Assembly: GCA_942493335.1 (NCBI GenBank)
Contig: OW818693.1
Coordinates: forward strand, 2,480,001-2,544,000
Origin: JAEWSN01 sp942493335
GTDB lineage: Bacteria > Bacillota > Clostridia > DSM-8532
DNA length: 64,000 nt
Reading direction: 5' to 3'
The notes under the pieces are model-generated. The model was not told where the DNA came from. It was given only the letters and a program-made list of their open reading frames with translations, and searched no databases. The position numbers and the translations under genes were made by a program. Shown here one piece after another: positions 1 to 9,251 of this stretch; position 1 is the stretch's first letter; the number at the start of each line of letters is the position of its first letter.

Positions 1-1
1 G

Positions 2-346
2 CATGTGTTCCTGCACTCCTGCGGCGACAATACCAAACTGATGGACATGCTCATCGAAGCCGGGTTGGATGTGTTCCATCCCATCCAAAAAGGCTGCATG
101 GATGAACACGCTACTGCAGCACAATTTGGCAGGAAAATCAGTTTTCTGGCCGGCGCAGACGTACAGCACCTGCTGCCGGAGGGAACGGTGGACGAAGTGC
201 GGACCGGCATGCAGGCGCTCATCCGGAATCTCTGGAAACCGGAAGGCGGGCTGCTGCTGGCTGCCGGGAACGGCATCATGCCCGACACCCCGCTGGAGAA
301 CATTGCGGTGATGCTGGAAGTGATGGCGCTCGGCGTGACAGGCTGA
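2..346 (+). CDS. URO-D family protein, C-terminal part (5' end outside window)
   Basis: The reading frame is open from the first bases and ends at a TGA. The piece of about 114 residues begins in the motif HVFLHSCGD, followed by LIEAGLDVFHPIQ and a late LAAGNGIMPDTPLENI stretch. This His-Ser-Cys-Gly strand and the closing 'P.eNi.am.e' helix are typical of the C-terminal half of uroporphyrinogen decarboxylase-like TIM barrels. In anaerobes these proteins are often methyltransferases or of unknown role rather than haem enzymes. It ends 10 bp before a convergent gene. No haem or corrinoid gene is visible nearby, so the substrate cannot be named. It is one of three URO-D paralogues in the window. 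Confidence 0.8.
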   Translation, partial: HVFLHSCGDNTKLMDMLIEAGLDVFHPIQKGCMDEHATAAQFGRKISFLAGADVQHLLPEGTVDEVRTGMQALIRNLWKPEGGLLLAAGNGIMPDTPLENIAVMLEVMALGVTG

Positions 347-356
347 GCCGACGTGT

Positions 357-1475
357 TCAGACGGGAACTTCATCCCGCTTTTCGGCGGGATTGGGAGCGA
401 CTGCTCCGATCCGTTCCAGCTGCGCCTTCACCAGCTCCACCCCCAGCACAGTCAGTTCCTCGACCACAGCAGAGTCAATCTTCTTCGACATGGACAGGGA
501 TATGCCTCCAGGCCCGAACAGCACAGCCAACTGCGCATTCGAAACGGCATTTATTGCGTGCAGGGTATGTCGATCCGCCCAGGCGGCCAATGCCTGCGCA
601 GTCCGCGGCGTGATCAACTGCCTTGCCTCGGGTGCGCTGGCGAAAGTGGAGAAGCAGGTTTCAAGTCCCTCCGCCTCCAAAAGCAGCGGCCCTGCGCTGT
701 CCATGCCGGGGGTATCCTGACTGGTGAACCCGTACATCATCATGGATCCCTGGGCAAACATGCGGTTGAAGGTTGAAAACATGCCGCCGGCACTCTGCGG
801 AGGTTTCTGCGCCAGGTACAGGAATCCGCCGGGAACTGCGAAATCCTGCGAAGTCCAGCGGCCGACGCCGATGTTTCCGTCCAGTGCGGTCTGCATGTGC
901 CAATGGACTCCGTCCGTTTCATGTGCGATGGCAGGACCCGTAATGCCGGATTGCTGAAAAACCGCACTCTGCGGAATGGCACTTCCGTTCCGGATGACGC
1001 CTGCATAAGGTCGGGTGGTTTCAGGAGCGGGCAGACCCAAAAAGGAGCAGATGGATTCCGCCATCTGCAGCTTCCCGAAAAACCCACCGCTTCCGTAGGA
1101 TCGGAATGGAACGACGGTTCCATCCTTCATGTCCGCCACAAGGGTGTAGGACGGCCCGGAACGATGGCCGCGCAGTTGTTTGGAATACCCGCTGAGCGTG
1201 ACCCGCACACCCGCGATCTGGTCAAGCTGGATCGCGCGCGATGTGCGTTTCAGCGGAGACTTGAAATCGAGCGTCAAGTGTCCGGACTGCCGCTCGATGA
1301 TGATCGTGAGAATGCTGGTGAATCCAAAGCCGACAAGACAGCCACCGATCATAAGAATTGCGACAAGGGCCGGAAAGGTGGGCAACCGCAGGAAAAAGAT
1401 GCCAGCCAGGATGAACACAGCCTCGAAGAACCAGATCCCGTAGGGGACATCGCGCAGGACCAGACGGTCATTCAT
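357..1475 (-). CDS. membrane protein, DUF3137-like
   Basis: The chosen ATG at 1475 is preceded by a very good Shine-Dalgarno (GGAGGTGATCC), so an open frame extending to 1613 is not used. The product has 372 residues. Two hydrophobic segments near residues 12-60 (WFFEAVFILAGIFFL and ALVAILMIGGCLVGFGF) anchor it. The central part is beta-rich. The C-terminal third has FSTFASAPEARQLITP, which resembles the 'F.V.s....eAr.lLtP' signature of DUF3137 (galanin-like) proteins. Function is unknown. A small hairpin (ATCCCGC/GCGGGAT) lies inside its 3' end at 370-389 and could serve the convergent URO-D transcript. Confidence 0.6.
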   Translation of the reverse strand: MNDRLVLRDVPYGIWFFEAVFILAGIFFLRLPTFPALVAILMIGGCLVGFGFTSILTIIIERQSGHLTLDFKSPLKRTSRAIQLDQIAGVRVTLSGYSKQLRGHRSGPSYTLVADMKDGTVVPFRSYGSGGFFGKLQMAESICSFLGLPAPETTRPYAGVIRNGSAIPQSAVFQQSGITGPAIAHETDGVHWHMQTALDGNIGVGRWTSQDFAVPGGFLYLAQKPPQSAGGMFSTFNRMFAQGSMMMYGFTSQDTPGMDSAGPLLLEAEGLETCFSTFASAPEARQLITPRTAQALAAWADRHTLHAINAVSNAQLAVLFGPGGISLSMSKKIDSAVVEELTVLGVELVKAQLERIGAVAPNPAEKRDEVPV

Positions 1476-1706
1476 TGGATCACCTCCCGAATTGTGTTTA
1501 TCACATTCATCCGAAAAGTACCAGATTCTTCTCAATGATTTGCCCTGCATCTGTGATCTCGGAAAAGCTGCACATCTACGCCCCGCAAATCGCAAACCGA
1601 ACAAAAACTGCATGATATGCGGTCAAATCTCCTCTTTCATCTTCTCCCCCAGTCTGTAAAAATGGTGGCGGGGGCGTGAATGGCCCCGCGCAGGGGGGAA
1701 ACCAAA

Positions 1707-4577
1707 ATGGAATTCGCATTGACGACAGGATGGAAACTGTTCGAGGAATCACTGGACACAGGCCCGGATTGCGCAGGAGAAGTTCCTACAAATCCTGATG
1801 CCGGGTTCGAGGTTGCGCTTCCCTGTGACGTGCATGTCCCGCTGATTGCGGCCGGTCTCATCCCGGAACCGCTTGAAGGCCTGAATGCTGCGGAATGCGG
1901 CTGGGTTGAGGATCGATCCTGGTGGTTCGTCAACGCCTTTTCGATGTCACCCTCCTTTCTGGATGCGGACCGCGTGTTGCTTTCCATGGAAATGATCGAT
2001 ACCTGCGCGGACTTTTTCCTGAACGGGCACTTTCTCGGACATCATCGGAACGCATTCCGTCCCTTCGAAATGGATGTGCTTCCCTGGCTGGTTTCCGGTG
2101 AAAACATCCTGAAAATCCGGCTGACGGCCGGTCATGAAACCGTAGACGAAGCCGAACTGGGTTTCATCAAACCCTTCGTCTGCACCGAAGCTGCCGCCGA
2201 TCGGGGAACGCGGGGAGACTGGCGCCGCGTCGGCCTGCGGAAACCGCAATATGCATATGGATGGGATTGGGGTCCCCGCCTTGTGACCTGCGGAATCGGC
2301 GGTCCGGCCCGATTGGTCTCCGAACGGTTGCTCTCCATCCGTTCCGTCCATGCGCAAACCCTGTCGCTGACACGGGGAGACAGCCTGGAATCCGACAGGC
2401 AGGCCGGGCACATCCGCCGACACGACCCCGAGCAACAGCGCGAACATGTCCGGTCAAGTGAGCCTATGCAGCAATCAAAACACGTCCTACGGCATGACTC
2501 CGCCCTTCCCGTCAAATCCGCACATCTCCGTTTTGATCTCGAAATCGAGACCTTTCTCCCGATCTCCACCTGCGAGGCGGATGTCCTTGTTCTTGTTCTT
2601 CGGAATGGAAATCCGGTCCGGACCCTCCAACTGCGGACCTGCCTGCATTCCGGCTGGAATGAGGTTCATCTGGAGACGGAACTGGACGATCCCGCACTCT
2701 GGTGGCCAAACGGCATGGGGTCTGCCGATCTTTATACCGTACAGGCAGAGGCAACCGCCACGCTATCGGCCAGTGCAAAGGGTTCGCGTTTCACAACCGC
2801 AACCGCCCGGCATCCGGCGTTCGGGTTCGGGATCAGAACCATTGCAGTCGACGAGTCCCTGCTGGTGGAGCCCGAACGGCGTTTCACCCTGCTGGTCAAT
2901 GACGAACCGGTTTTCTGCAAGGGCGGAAACTGGATCCCATCCGATTCGCTTTACCTGCGCATACCGGACGTCAAATACCAGACCCTCGTGGAAGAAGCGG
3001 CACGCTCCGGGTACAACATGCTCCGCGTCTGGGGTGGCGGATTCTATGAGAAGTCCCTTTTCTACGATCTCTGCGACGAATCCGGTCTGCTCGTCTGGCA
3101 GGATCTCATGTTTGCCTGCGCCGCCTTTCCGGATCACCTTCCCTGGTTCCGGGAAGAGGCTGCCGCGGAGATCGATTTCCAGGCCGCGCGCCTGCGGAAT
3201 CATCCCGGTCTCGTGATGTGGAGCGGCAACAATGAAATCCATTCGGCCTTCGACGGCTGGTGGGAAGGATCCGATGTGCTTCTCCCATACGGCGGCATGC
3301 AGATCTGGAATCACATCGCCCCGAAAATCCTGCATCAGCGCACGCCCGGCATCCCCTACTGGAACAGTTCCCCCTATGGTGGGCTCCGTCCGGGCGATCC
3401 TGCGTCCGGGGATGTCCATCATTGGGGCGACTGCATGATGAACCCCGAGATGGAGAAGCGCATCACCCCCACGGAATTCGACAAAGTGACGGCCAAGTTC
3501 GTCTCCGAATACGGCTATGTGGGGCCTTGCCGTGCATCCTCCATCGAACGGTATCACGGCGGAATGCCCGTCGTGCGGGACGGGGCGGTCTGGCAGGAGC
3601 ACAACAACACCTTTGAAAAGGACACGGTTCTTGCAGGCATCCGGAAGCACTACTGCGACACCGACAACCTCTCCATGGAGGAATACCTTCTGTATGCCGG
3701 GCTTTGCCAGGGTCTGATGTATGGATACTCGCTGGAAGCCCTACGCGCAAATCTGCATTGCGGAGGCGCCATCTACTGGATGTACAACGATACCTGGGGA
3801 GAAACCGGCTGGACGACACTCGACTATTATCTGAACAGAAAGGTATCCTTTCCTTTCGTCAGACGGGCATTCGCACCGGTGAAGCTGATTGTCAGGAAGG
3901 GAATGGAAGCGGATGGAAACACGCATGTCGTCATCGGAATCAACGAGACGCCGGAGGATGTCCACGCAACCGTCGAATCTGGATTCTGCCGGTTCGACGG
4001 ACAATCCGGCAAACTGTCGGAACGGGAAATCCTGATTCCGGCACGATCCCGTTCCATTCTGTTCACCTTCGAAGCAGACTCGTCCGATAAGTTGGATTTC
4101 ACCTCTGATGGGGCGGAGTTCACGACAGAAATCGCGGACACAAAAACAGCATCAGCGAATGGTTCCGCCGGATTCTCCGGTTTGGTGACAGGCCTTGCCG
4201 TCGTACGGCCGATTTCGCAGCATGCGGCATCCCCTGAAAACGGTTCGGTTGTGCCAATGAAAAATCCGTCGATTGTCTCCCCTCCCCTACTGCCCGCAAC
4301 GGAAAGTTCCGGAGATTTCCGCAATTGGCGGCTTCCCCCGGCAACCCTTTCCATTCGTGAATGGGAACGCAATGGGGACCTACCCGGCTTCACGGTTCAA
4401 TCCGACACCTATGCGCATGCCGTCCATTTCAATCTGGACGAACGGGTTCTTCTGTCAGACGAGTATTTCGATTTGCTGCCGGGAGAAAGCAGACGCGTGC
4501 ATGTCGAAGGAGGCCTTGCGTATCTGCCGTCAGAGCCTCCCAAGGCCGCGTGCATGCATGTGAACGCGCAAGACTGA
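1707..4577 (+). CDS. beta-mannosidase, glycoside hydrolase family 2
   Basis: The 956-residue product should release terminal beta-linked mannose. It has the GH2 order: N-terminal jelly roll (TTGWKLFEESLD, then YGWDWGPRLVTCG), immunoglobulin-like domain, then a TIM barrel with LRVWGGGFYE and GLLVWQDLMFACAAFP, typical of mannosidases rather than galactosidases. The predicted acid/base is Glu510 (MWSGNNEI) and the nucleophile Glu601 (FVSEYGY). No signal peptide is seen, so it is probably cytoplasmic. The start at 1707 has an AGGGGGG ribosome site; an upstream ATG at 1680 lacks one. Residues 235-270 hold three diverged 12-residue units of low-complexity type, an unusual insertion. It heads a run with a dehydrogenase and an amidohydrolase. 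Confidence 0.9.
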   Translation: MEFALTTGWKLFEESLDTGPDCAGEVPTNPDAGFEVALPCDVHVPLIAAGLIPEPLEGLNAAECGWVEDRSWWFVNAFSMSPSFLDADRVLLSMEMIDTCADFFLNGHFLGHHRNAFRPFEMDVLPWLVSGENILKIRLTAGHETVDEAELGFIKPFVCTEAAADRGTRGDWRRVGLRKPQYAYGWDWGPRLVTCGIGGPARLVSERLLSIRSVHAQTLSLTRGDSLESDRQAGHIRRHDPEQQREHVRSSEPMQQSKHVLRHDSALPVKSAHLRFDLEIETFLPISTCEADVLVLVLRNGNPVRTLQLRTCLHSGWNEVHLETELDDPALWWPNGMGSADLYTVQAEATATLSASAKGSRFTTATARHPAFGFGIRTIAVDESLLVEPERRFTLLVNDEPVFCKGGNWIPSDSLYLRIPDVKYQTLVEEAARSGYNMLRVWGGGFYEKSLFYDLCDESGLLVWQDLMFACAAFPDHLPWFREEAAAEIDFQAARLRNHPGLVMWSGNNEIHSAFDGWWEGSDVLLPYGGMQIWNHIAPKILHQRTPGIPYWNSSPYGGLRPGDPASGDVHHWGDCMMNPEMEKRITPTEFDKVTAKFVSEYGYVGPCRASSIERYHGGMPVVRDGAVWQEHNNTFEKDTVLAGIRKHYCDTDNLSMEEYLLYAGLCQGLMYGYSLEALRANLHCGGAIYWMYNDTWGETGWTTLDYYLNRKVSFPFVRRAFAPVKLIVRKGMEADGNTHVVIGINETPEDVHATVESGFCRFDGQSGKLSEREILIPARSRSILFTFEADSSDKLDFTSDGAEFTTEIADTKTASANGSAGFSGLVTGLAVVRPISQHAASPENGSVVPMKNPSIVSPPLLPATESSGDFRNWRLPPATLSIREWERNGDLPGFTVQSDTYAHAVHFNLDERVLLSDEYFDLLPGESRRVHVEGGLAYLPSEPPKAACMHVNAQD
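2409..2516 (+). repeat. three diverged 36-bp units inside the beta-mannosidase gene
   Basis: In frame, three consecutive 12-codon blocks begin H-I-R-R-H-D, H-V-R-S-S-E and H-V-L-R-H-D. Blocks one and two continue P-x-Q-Q-x-(E/K). The DNA is much more diverged than the peptide pattern. The block sits between the jelly-roll and the immunoglobulin-like domain, where GH2 enzymes normally have a short linker. Confidence 0.5.
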
Positions 4578-4600
4578 TGTTTCCACGGCACAAGCGAAGC

Positions 4601-4624
4601 GCCCGCCAGGCATTTCCTGCGGGC
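4601..4624 (+). other. intercistronic hairpin
   Basis: GCCCG-c-CAGG and CCTG-CGGGC pair around a 5-base loop between the beta-mannosidase stop and the next gene's ribosome site. No T-run follows, so it is more likely an mRNA processing or stability element than a terminator. Confidence 0.4.
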
Positions 4625-4647
4625 TGGAAAATGGATGGAGGGATCGA

Positions 4648-5646
4648 ATGAACCTATATGTGGCTTTGGAAGAAGGTTCGCTCCGGAACAGATTCTTTCC
4701 ACAGGAGGTCATGCATCGTCTGCATGCCCTTGGCAGGCTGCGACTGAACGAACGCGGGCGGGTTTTGACGGAAACGGAGCTGGCTGAGGACTTGGCCGAT
4801 TCGGAAGCGGACGTCTGCCTGATGCTGGCCTGGCAGGGAAGTCCCCGGGTAACGGCCGATGTCCTGGCTCAGGCACCGAATCTGCGGCTCATTCTTTCTC
4901 CCGGCGGCAGCGTGGCTTCCCTCGTGAGCGATGCAGTCTACGAGAATCACATCAAGGTCTGCAGTGCCAATGACGTCATGGCGAAGCATGTCGCCGAAGG
5001 CGCGCTGGCCTACATGCTTGCCGCCCTCAGGGAAATCCCGCGGGCCAACCGGGAAGTGCGGGAAGGCATCTGGAACAGCCGGGAAAGCCGGAGCCTGACC
5101 GGTGCAAAAATCGGCTTGATCGGACTTGGGGCTGTCGGCCGTCACCTGTTGGCTTTCCTGAAGCCGTTTGACGTGGAAGTCCGGCTCTACGATCCGTATA
5201 TACAGGCGGAAAGTTTGGCACAGCATGAAAACGTCAGGCTTTGCAGTCTGGAGGAAGCCTTGTCCGAACGCGACATTGTGTCGGTCCATGCATCAAAGAC
5301 GGACGAGACCTACCGGATGCTCAACCGGGAGCGGCTGTCCCTGCTCAAGGACGGCTGTCTGCTGGTCAATACGGCCAGAGGAGCGCTGCTGGATGAAGAA
5401 GCGTTGGCCGATGAACTGGAATCGGGCAGAATCCGGGCGGTCCTTGATGTGTACGATCAGGAACCCTTGCCAGTGGATTCCAGATTCTGCGGTTCCGACC
5501 AGGTGATTCTGATGCCGCATGCGGCAGGGATGGCGCATGTCGAGACGTTCACCCTCGCCATGCTGGATGAAATCGAGCGGTTCAGGGACAACCTGCCGCT
5601 GAGGTACGAAATCCCGCAGCGACAGTTCCATCTGATGACAAGGTGA
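4648..5646 (+). CDS. D-isomer-specific 2-hydroxyacid dehydrogenase
   Basis: The 332-residue product is an NAD(P)-dependent reductase of 2-oxo acids. The nucleotide-binding motif is IGLIGLGAVGRHL near residues 155-167. The catalytic Arg lies in the VNTARGALLDEEAL segment, the Glu in the VYDQEPLP segment, and the His in LMPHAAGM. The start has a GGAGGG ribosome site. It lies 70 bp after the beta-mannosidase and 25 bp before a nitrilase-family gene, so the three probably form one transcript. The substrate cannot be read from sequence; a sugar-derived hydroxy acid would fit the context. Confidence 0.88.
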   Translation: MNLYVALEEGSLRNRFFPQEVMHRLHALGRLRLNERGRVLTETELAEDLADSEADVCLMLAWQGSPRVTADVLAQAPNLRLILSPGGSVASLVSDAVYENHIKVCSANDVMAKHVAEGALAYMLAALREIPRANREVREGIWNSRESRSLTGAKIGLIGLGAVGRHLLAFLKPFDVEVRLYDPYIQAESLAQHENVRLCSLEEALSERDIVSVHASKTDETYRMLNRERLSLLKDGCLLVNTARGALLDEEALADELESGRIRAVLDVYDQEPLPVDSRFCGSDQVILMPHAAGMAHVETFTLAMLDEIERFRDNLPLRYEIPQRQFHLMTR

Positions 5647-5671
5647 AAGAGACAAGGTGAAGGAGTCTTTT

Positions 5672-6700
5672 ATGAGAAACGTAAAGGTTGCCGCCATCCA
5701 ACCCGGATCCCTTCCCATGCCGGATGACTGCAATTGGCAGCATCCCGGTTACTGTGCCGATGCCGGGCGATTGATCGGGGAATACCTGTCCCGAAAGATG
5801 TCCATCACGTTTGATCTGCTGGAACAGGCGGGTCGGGAAGGCTGCGACATCGTGACGACCTGCGAGGATTCGGGCGGCGTGGGCGCCTATATGGCGGATG
5901 TTTTTGCCTCTCCGGTGACGGCGGATCAGGACGGCATCATTGCGGAAAGCATGTTCACAGAGCTGGTGGAGCGAACTGCACCGTTGCTGGAAGCGCGCTT
6001 TTCCGAGATTGCCGCCAGATATGGCATGTATGTGATCGGCTGTTATTTCAAGCGTATCGCGGGACGAAACTGCAATATCGCGGCCATTTTCGACCGAACC
6101 GGCCGATACGTCGGGCAATACCACAAGACGCATCTGCCGCCTGACGAGACCTGGCAGTCCGTGCCGGGCGGCGCCATCGAAACGTTCGATCTCGATTTCG
6201 GTCGGATCGGCCTCTGTATCTGCTATGACATGATGTTTCCCGAGCCAATCCATATCCTGTCCCTGAAAGGCGCGGAGATCATCTTCCATCCGACGTTCGG
6301 CTACGGCTGGTACGACGGCATCGGGGAGGCGACCCTCAGAACACGTGCCAATGACGGGAGTCTTTACATCGTCACCTCGAAAAATGCCGTATTCAACGGC
6401 GCAGGGAAGAGCGGCATTGTGGACCCCTGGGGCCATGTCGTGGCCCAGGCCGGTTTCGAGGAAAATGTCGTAGTGACAAAGGTGATCGATCTGGACCGGA
6501 AAAAGACACAGCCGGACTGGCACAATCCCACCCGGATGTCCGGCACGGCGGATGTTCGTCTGAGAATGAGCCGGGAACGACGGCCGGAGCTGTACGCCGA
6601 ACTATGCAACCCGGTTCCGGCGCCCTTTCAGGCACCGGGACACGAACGACAGCTGGAAATACGGCAGGAAATCCTGGACGGCCGATGCCGATGGTCCTGA
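5672..6700 (+). CDS. carbon-nitrogen hydrolase (nitrilase superfamily)
   Basis: The 342-residue product is a predicted cytoplasmic amidase. The catalytic triad is visible: Glu in TTCEDSGGVG, Lys in GQYHKTHLPP and Cys in IGLCICYDMMFPEP. The ATG at 5672 is preceded by AAGGAG at good spacing; an in-frame GTG at 5657 overlaps that site and is rejected. It is the last gene of the beta-mannosidase run and meets the GH78 gene tail to tail with 13 bp between them and no obvious terminator. The amide substrate is unknown. Confidence 0.88.
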   Translation: MRNVKVAAIQPGSLPMPDDCNWQHPGYCADAGRLIGEYLSRKMSITFDLLEQAGREGCDIVTTCEDSGGVGAYMADVFASPVTADQDGIIAESMFTELVERTAPLLEARFSEIAARYGMYVIGCYFKRIAGRNCNIAAIFDRTGRYVGQYHKTHLPPDETWQSVPGGAIETFDLDFGRIGLCICYDMMFPEPIHILSLKGAEIIFHPTFGYGWYDGIGEATLRTRANDGSLYIVTSKNAVFNGAGKSGIVDPWGHVVAQAGFEENVVVTKVIDLDRKKTQPDWHNPTRMSGTADVRLRMSRERRPELYAELCNPVPAPFQAPGHERQLEIRQEILDGRCRWS

Positions 6701-6713
6701 TGGGACGGACCGG

Positions 6714-9176
6714 TCAGTTCGAGCTTCCACTCAGGAATGGACAGGTCAGTTCGAGCGTTCTCTCCGCATCAGCCGGCACCGCGTGCACGGACCCGTCCGG
6801 GAGTCGCACTTCAGCCGAAACCCCTTCCGGCAAGCGGCATTCGAGAGAAAATGTTGTTTCACTCCGTTTCCATGAAACAAAGACCGGTCCATGCGGCGTG
6901 ATGGCTTCTCCGGACGCATCCTGCAGAAACAGCGCCTTGGGTTCGATGAGGACGATCGCCCATCCCGGAACGGCCGGCTGGACACCGAGTACCTTCCGCG
7001 GAAATTCCCAAAGGGGAAGCGCACCCCAGGCATGACAATCACTCCGGGTATTCACAGGCATTTCGGGGATGGTGGTCAACGACATGGCGGGCAGGCCTCG
7101 CCACATATCCCAGAGCGCATCCGTTTCCTGATACATGTCCGCCTTTTCCAACGCACGGAACATCGTATACATCCACGGAAACGTGCATTTGTACAGACCG
7201 GGTCTGCGAAGGGTGCCTTCCATGACCCTGCGGGCCCGTATCCCTTCGGCCAATCCGCTCAGGACTGCCCATACCTGCGTGTGCTGACTGAAGTCCCGAA
7301 TCCCCGGGCCTTCTTCGAACAGGCCTTCCTCTTCGCACCAGCACAAGCGGTCGACCGCCTCCAGGATTCGGTCCGCCCGCTCCAGATATTCCGCAGCCAC
7401 CCCATCCCGTCCGGATTCCCGCATCATGCAGGCAGCGGATCGAAGGCCCGCCGCATAGACCAGATTATGGAGGGTCGACGGCCCCTGGTCGACGGCGAAA
7501 GGCACCCCGGCACGTTGATCCCACTCCGGCACCCAGTCGGCGAAATCCCAGTGTCCGACATCCACGATGAGCCCTTCCGGCCCGATTTTCCGATCGAACC
7601 AATCCAGTACGGCATCCACAGTGGGTCTGTACCTGCGAAACTCCGAAACGGTGCCGGTTTCCCACCAATGTTCCTCCAGCATGAACACCCAGTATAGCGC
7701 GAATCCCGGAATCACCTGCGGCAGATCGCTGGGATACCGGGACTGCAGGATTCCCTCCGGCAGCAGCGAGGCATGGAAGTCGGCAATGGCTTTTCTGGCC
7801 AGCCGGTCGTCTCCGGAAACCGCATAGGTATAAAGCATCTGAAGACGCGTATCCATCGTGTACTGAAGCTGCTCGTAGTAGGGACAGTCCATGTAGGTTT
7901 CATGCATGCAACGGCGCAGGGTCCGCACGCTCATGTCCCAAACCGGACCCATCCATTCCGCGGAAGCGGAAATGACGGATTTCACTTCCAACGGATACCC
8001 GGTTTCCCGCAAGACTGGCAGGGACAAGGTCAGGGGCTCGACGCCCGTCTGCACTTCAAGGCGCATGAATCGGAAGGTTCGGAAGAGGAAGGGTTCATAC
8101 GTTTGCTTCCGTCCCGATGCAATCACCTCGTCACGGTTTCCGACGATCCGACCGTTCACGGCATCGTCCCGCATCGTTTTGACCAACCGTGTACCGGAAC
8201 CGATGGCTTCAACGGAATAGCTTTCCGCATAAGTCAGGACAATCCGGCTTCCTTTACCACCTGCGAGCGCAAGGCTCAGGAAGGCGGTTGTGAGTTCGCC
8301 GGCATCCAGCTCAACCACCGCATGGGTTCCGGCAGGAATGACCACAGGCCTGTTCCTGCTGTTCGGAGAGCCGTCGGGCGCGGCAAGTGGTTCCGATCGG
8401 CCGGATCCCGTCGGCAGGCCAAAAGAAAAGGGTGTGATCCCTTCCTCCCGTATCGGCATTTCGCGTATGAATGATTTTGGCAGTTCATAGGGCAACGGAA
8501 TCGGACGTTCGGACAATGGGAATGGAAAGATCTCTCCAAATCCTTTTGGTTCAACCGCCCAACGCTTTTCCGCCTCCAGCCAGGGAAGGTCATGCCCTTC
8601 CCCGGAGAATTGCCAGCCGTCCGGAGCCAGCCCTAGGTCCACCGCTTCCATGGCCCCCATCCAGAAGGACACGGACTGCGTGCGCCACCCCATGGACGAA
8701 TCACGCAGCACGGACCATCCCGCCTTTCCCGTGGAAACCTCGGCAATTTCGGAACCGGCGCCATTCAGGCAGGTCCCCTGAACAACAAGAACGGGACCGG
8801 CTGCATTGCCCATGAACCAGAACGGGGCACGCATGTCCCCGGATTGCGCTTCGTATGGCGGAAACGCCAGGACCTTTACAGCCAGCACATTGGGACCTGT
8901 ACACAAAAGATCGGAGACATCCACCGTCTCATAATGCTTTTCCCATCGCCCGCTCTTGCAAGGGCCCGACAGGACCGCGACACCATTCACCCACAGCCGG
9001 TATCGGCTGGAAGCGCTGATGGAGAGTTTCAGGCTGTTTCCCGCATCCGGCAGCGTGAAAGCATGACGAAAACAGGCCGTCTCGATGGCATGCTGAAAGG
9101 CTTTCTTCCCGTCGGTGATGTCTTCGGTGGGGCACCCTACCCAGGACACCCCTTTCCAGATCGGATTTCTGCTCAT
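6714..9176 (-). CDS. alpha-L-rhamnosidase-like glycoside hydrolase (GH78 type)
   Basis: The 820-residue product has beta-sandwich regions at the N-terminus (SSRYRLWVNGVAVLSGP resembles the GH78 lectin-like domain), then an alpha/alpha barrel. The motif MDCPYYEQLQYTMDTR corresponds to the GH78 'DCP..E...w..D' site and supplies the probable general acid Glu and an Asp. There is no signal peptide, so intracellular hydrolysis of imported oligosaccharides is likely. The start at 9176 has GGGAGG; an ATG further upstream (9233) has none. It lies 75 bp downstream of an AraC regulator on the same strand that probably controls it. Confidence 0.82.
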   Translation of the reverse strand: MSRNPIWKGVSWVGCPTEDITDGKKAFQHAIETACFRHAFTLPDAGNSLKLSISASSRYRLWVNGVAVLSGPCKSGRWEKHYETVDVSDLLCTGPNVLAVKVLAFPPYEAQSGDMRAPFWFMGNAAGPVLVVQGTCLNGAGSEIAEVSTGKAGWSVLRDSSMGWRTQSVSFWMGAMEAVDLGLAPDGWQFSGEGHDLPWLEAEKRWAVEPKGFGEIFPFPLSERPIPLPYELPKSFIREMPIREEGITPFSFGLPTGSGRSEPLAAPDGSPNSRNRPVVIPAGTHAVVELDAGELTTAFLSLALAGGKGSRIVLTYAESYSVEAIGSGTRLVKTMRDDAVNGRIVGNRDEVIASGRKQTYEPFLFRTFRFMRLEVQTGVEPLTLSLPVLRETGYPLEVKSVISASAEWMGPVWDMSVRTLRRCMHETYMDCPYYEQLQYTMDTRLQMLYTYAVSGDDRLARKAIADFHASLLPEGILQSRYPSDLPQVIPGFALYWVFMLEEHWWETGTVSEFRRYRPTVDAVLDWFDRKIGPEGLIVDVGHWDFADWVPEWDQRAGVPFAVDQGPSTLHNLVYAAGLRSAACMMRESGRDGVAAEYLERADRILEAVDRLCWCEEEGLFEEGPGIRDFSQHTQVWAVLSGLAEGIRARRVMEGTLRRPGLYKCTFPWMYTMFRALEKADMYQETDALWDMWRGLPAMSLTTIPEMPVNTRSDCHAWGALPLWEFPRKVLGVQPAVPGWAIVLIEPKALFLQDASGEAITPHGPVFVSWKRSETTFSLECRLPEGVSAEVRLPDGSVHAVPADAERTLELTCPFLSGSSN

Positions 9177-9251
9177 ATGTGTTTCCCTCCCATCGTCTTC
9201 TTTCCTCTGAAATCGTTCGATTGTCCGGGTCATGATGCATGAGGATATTTA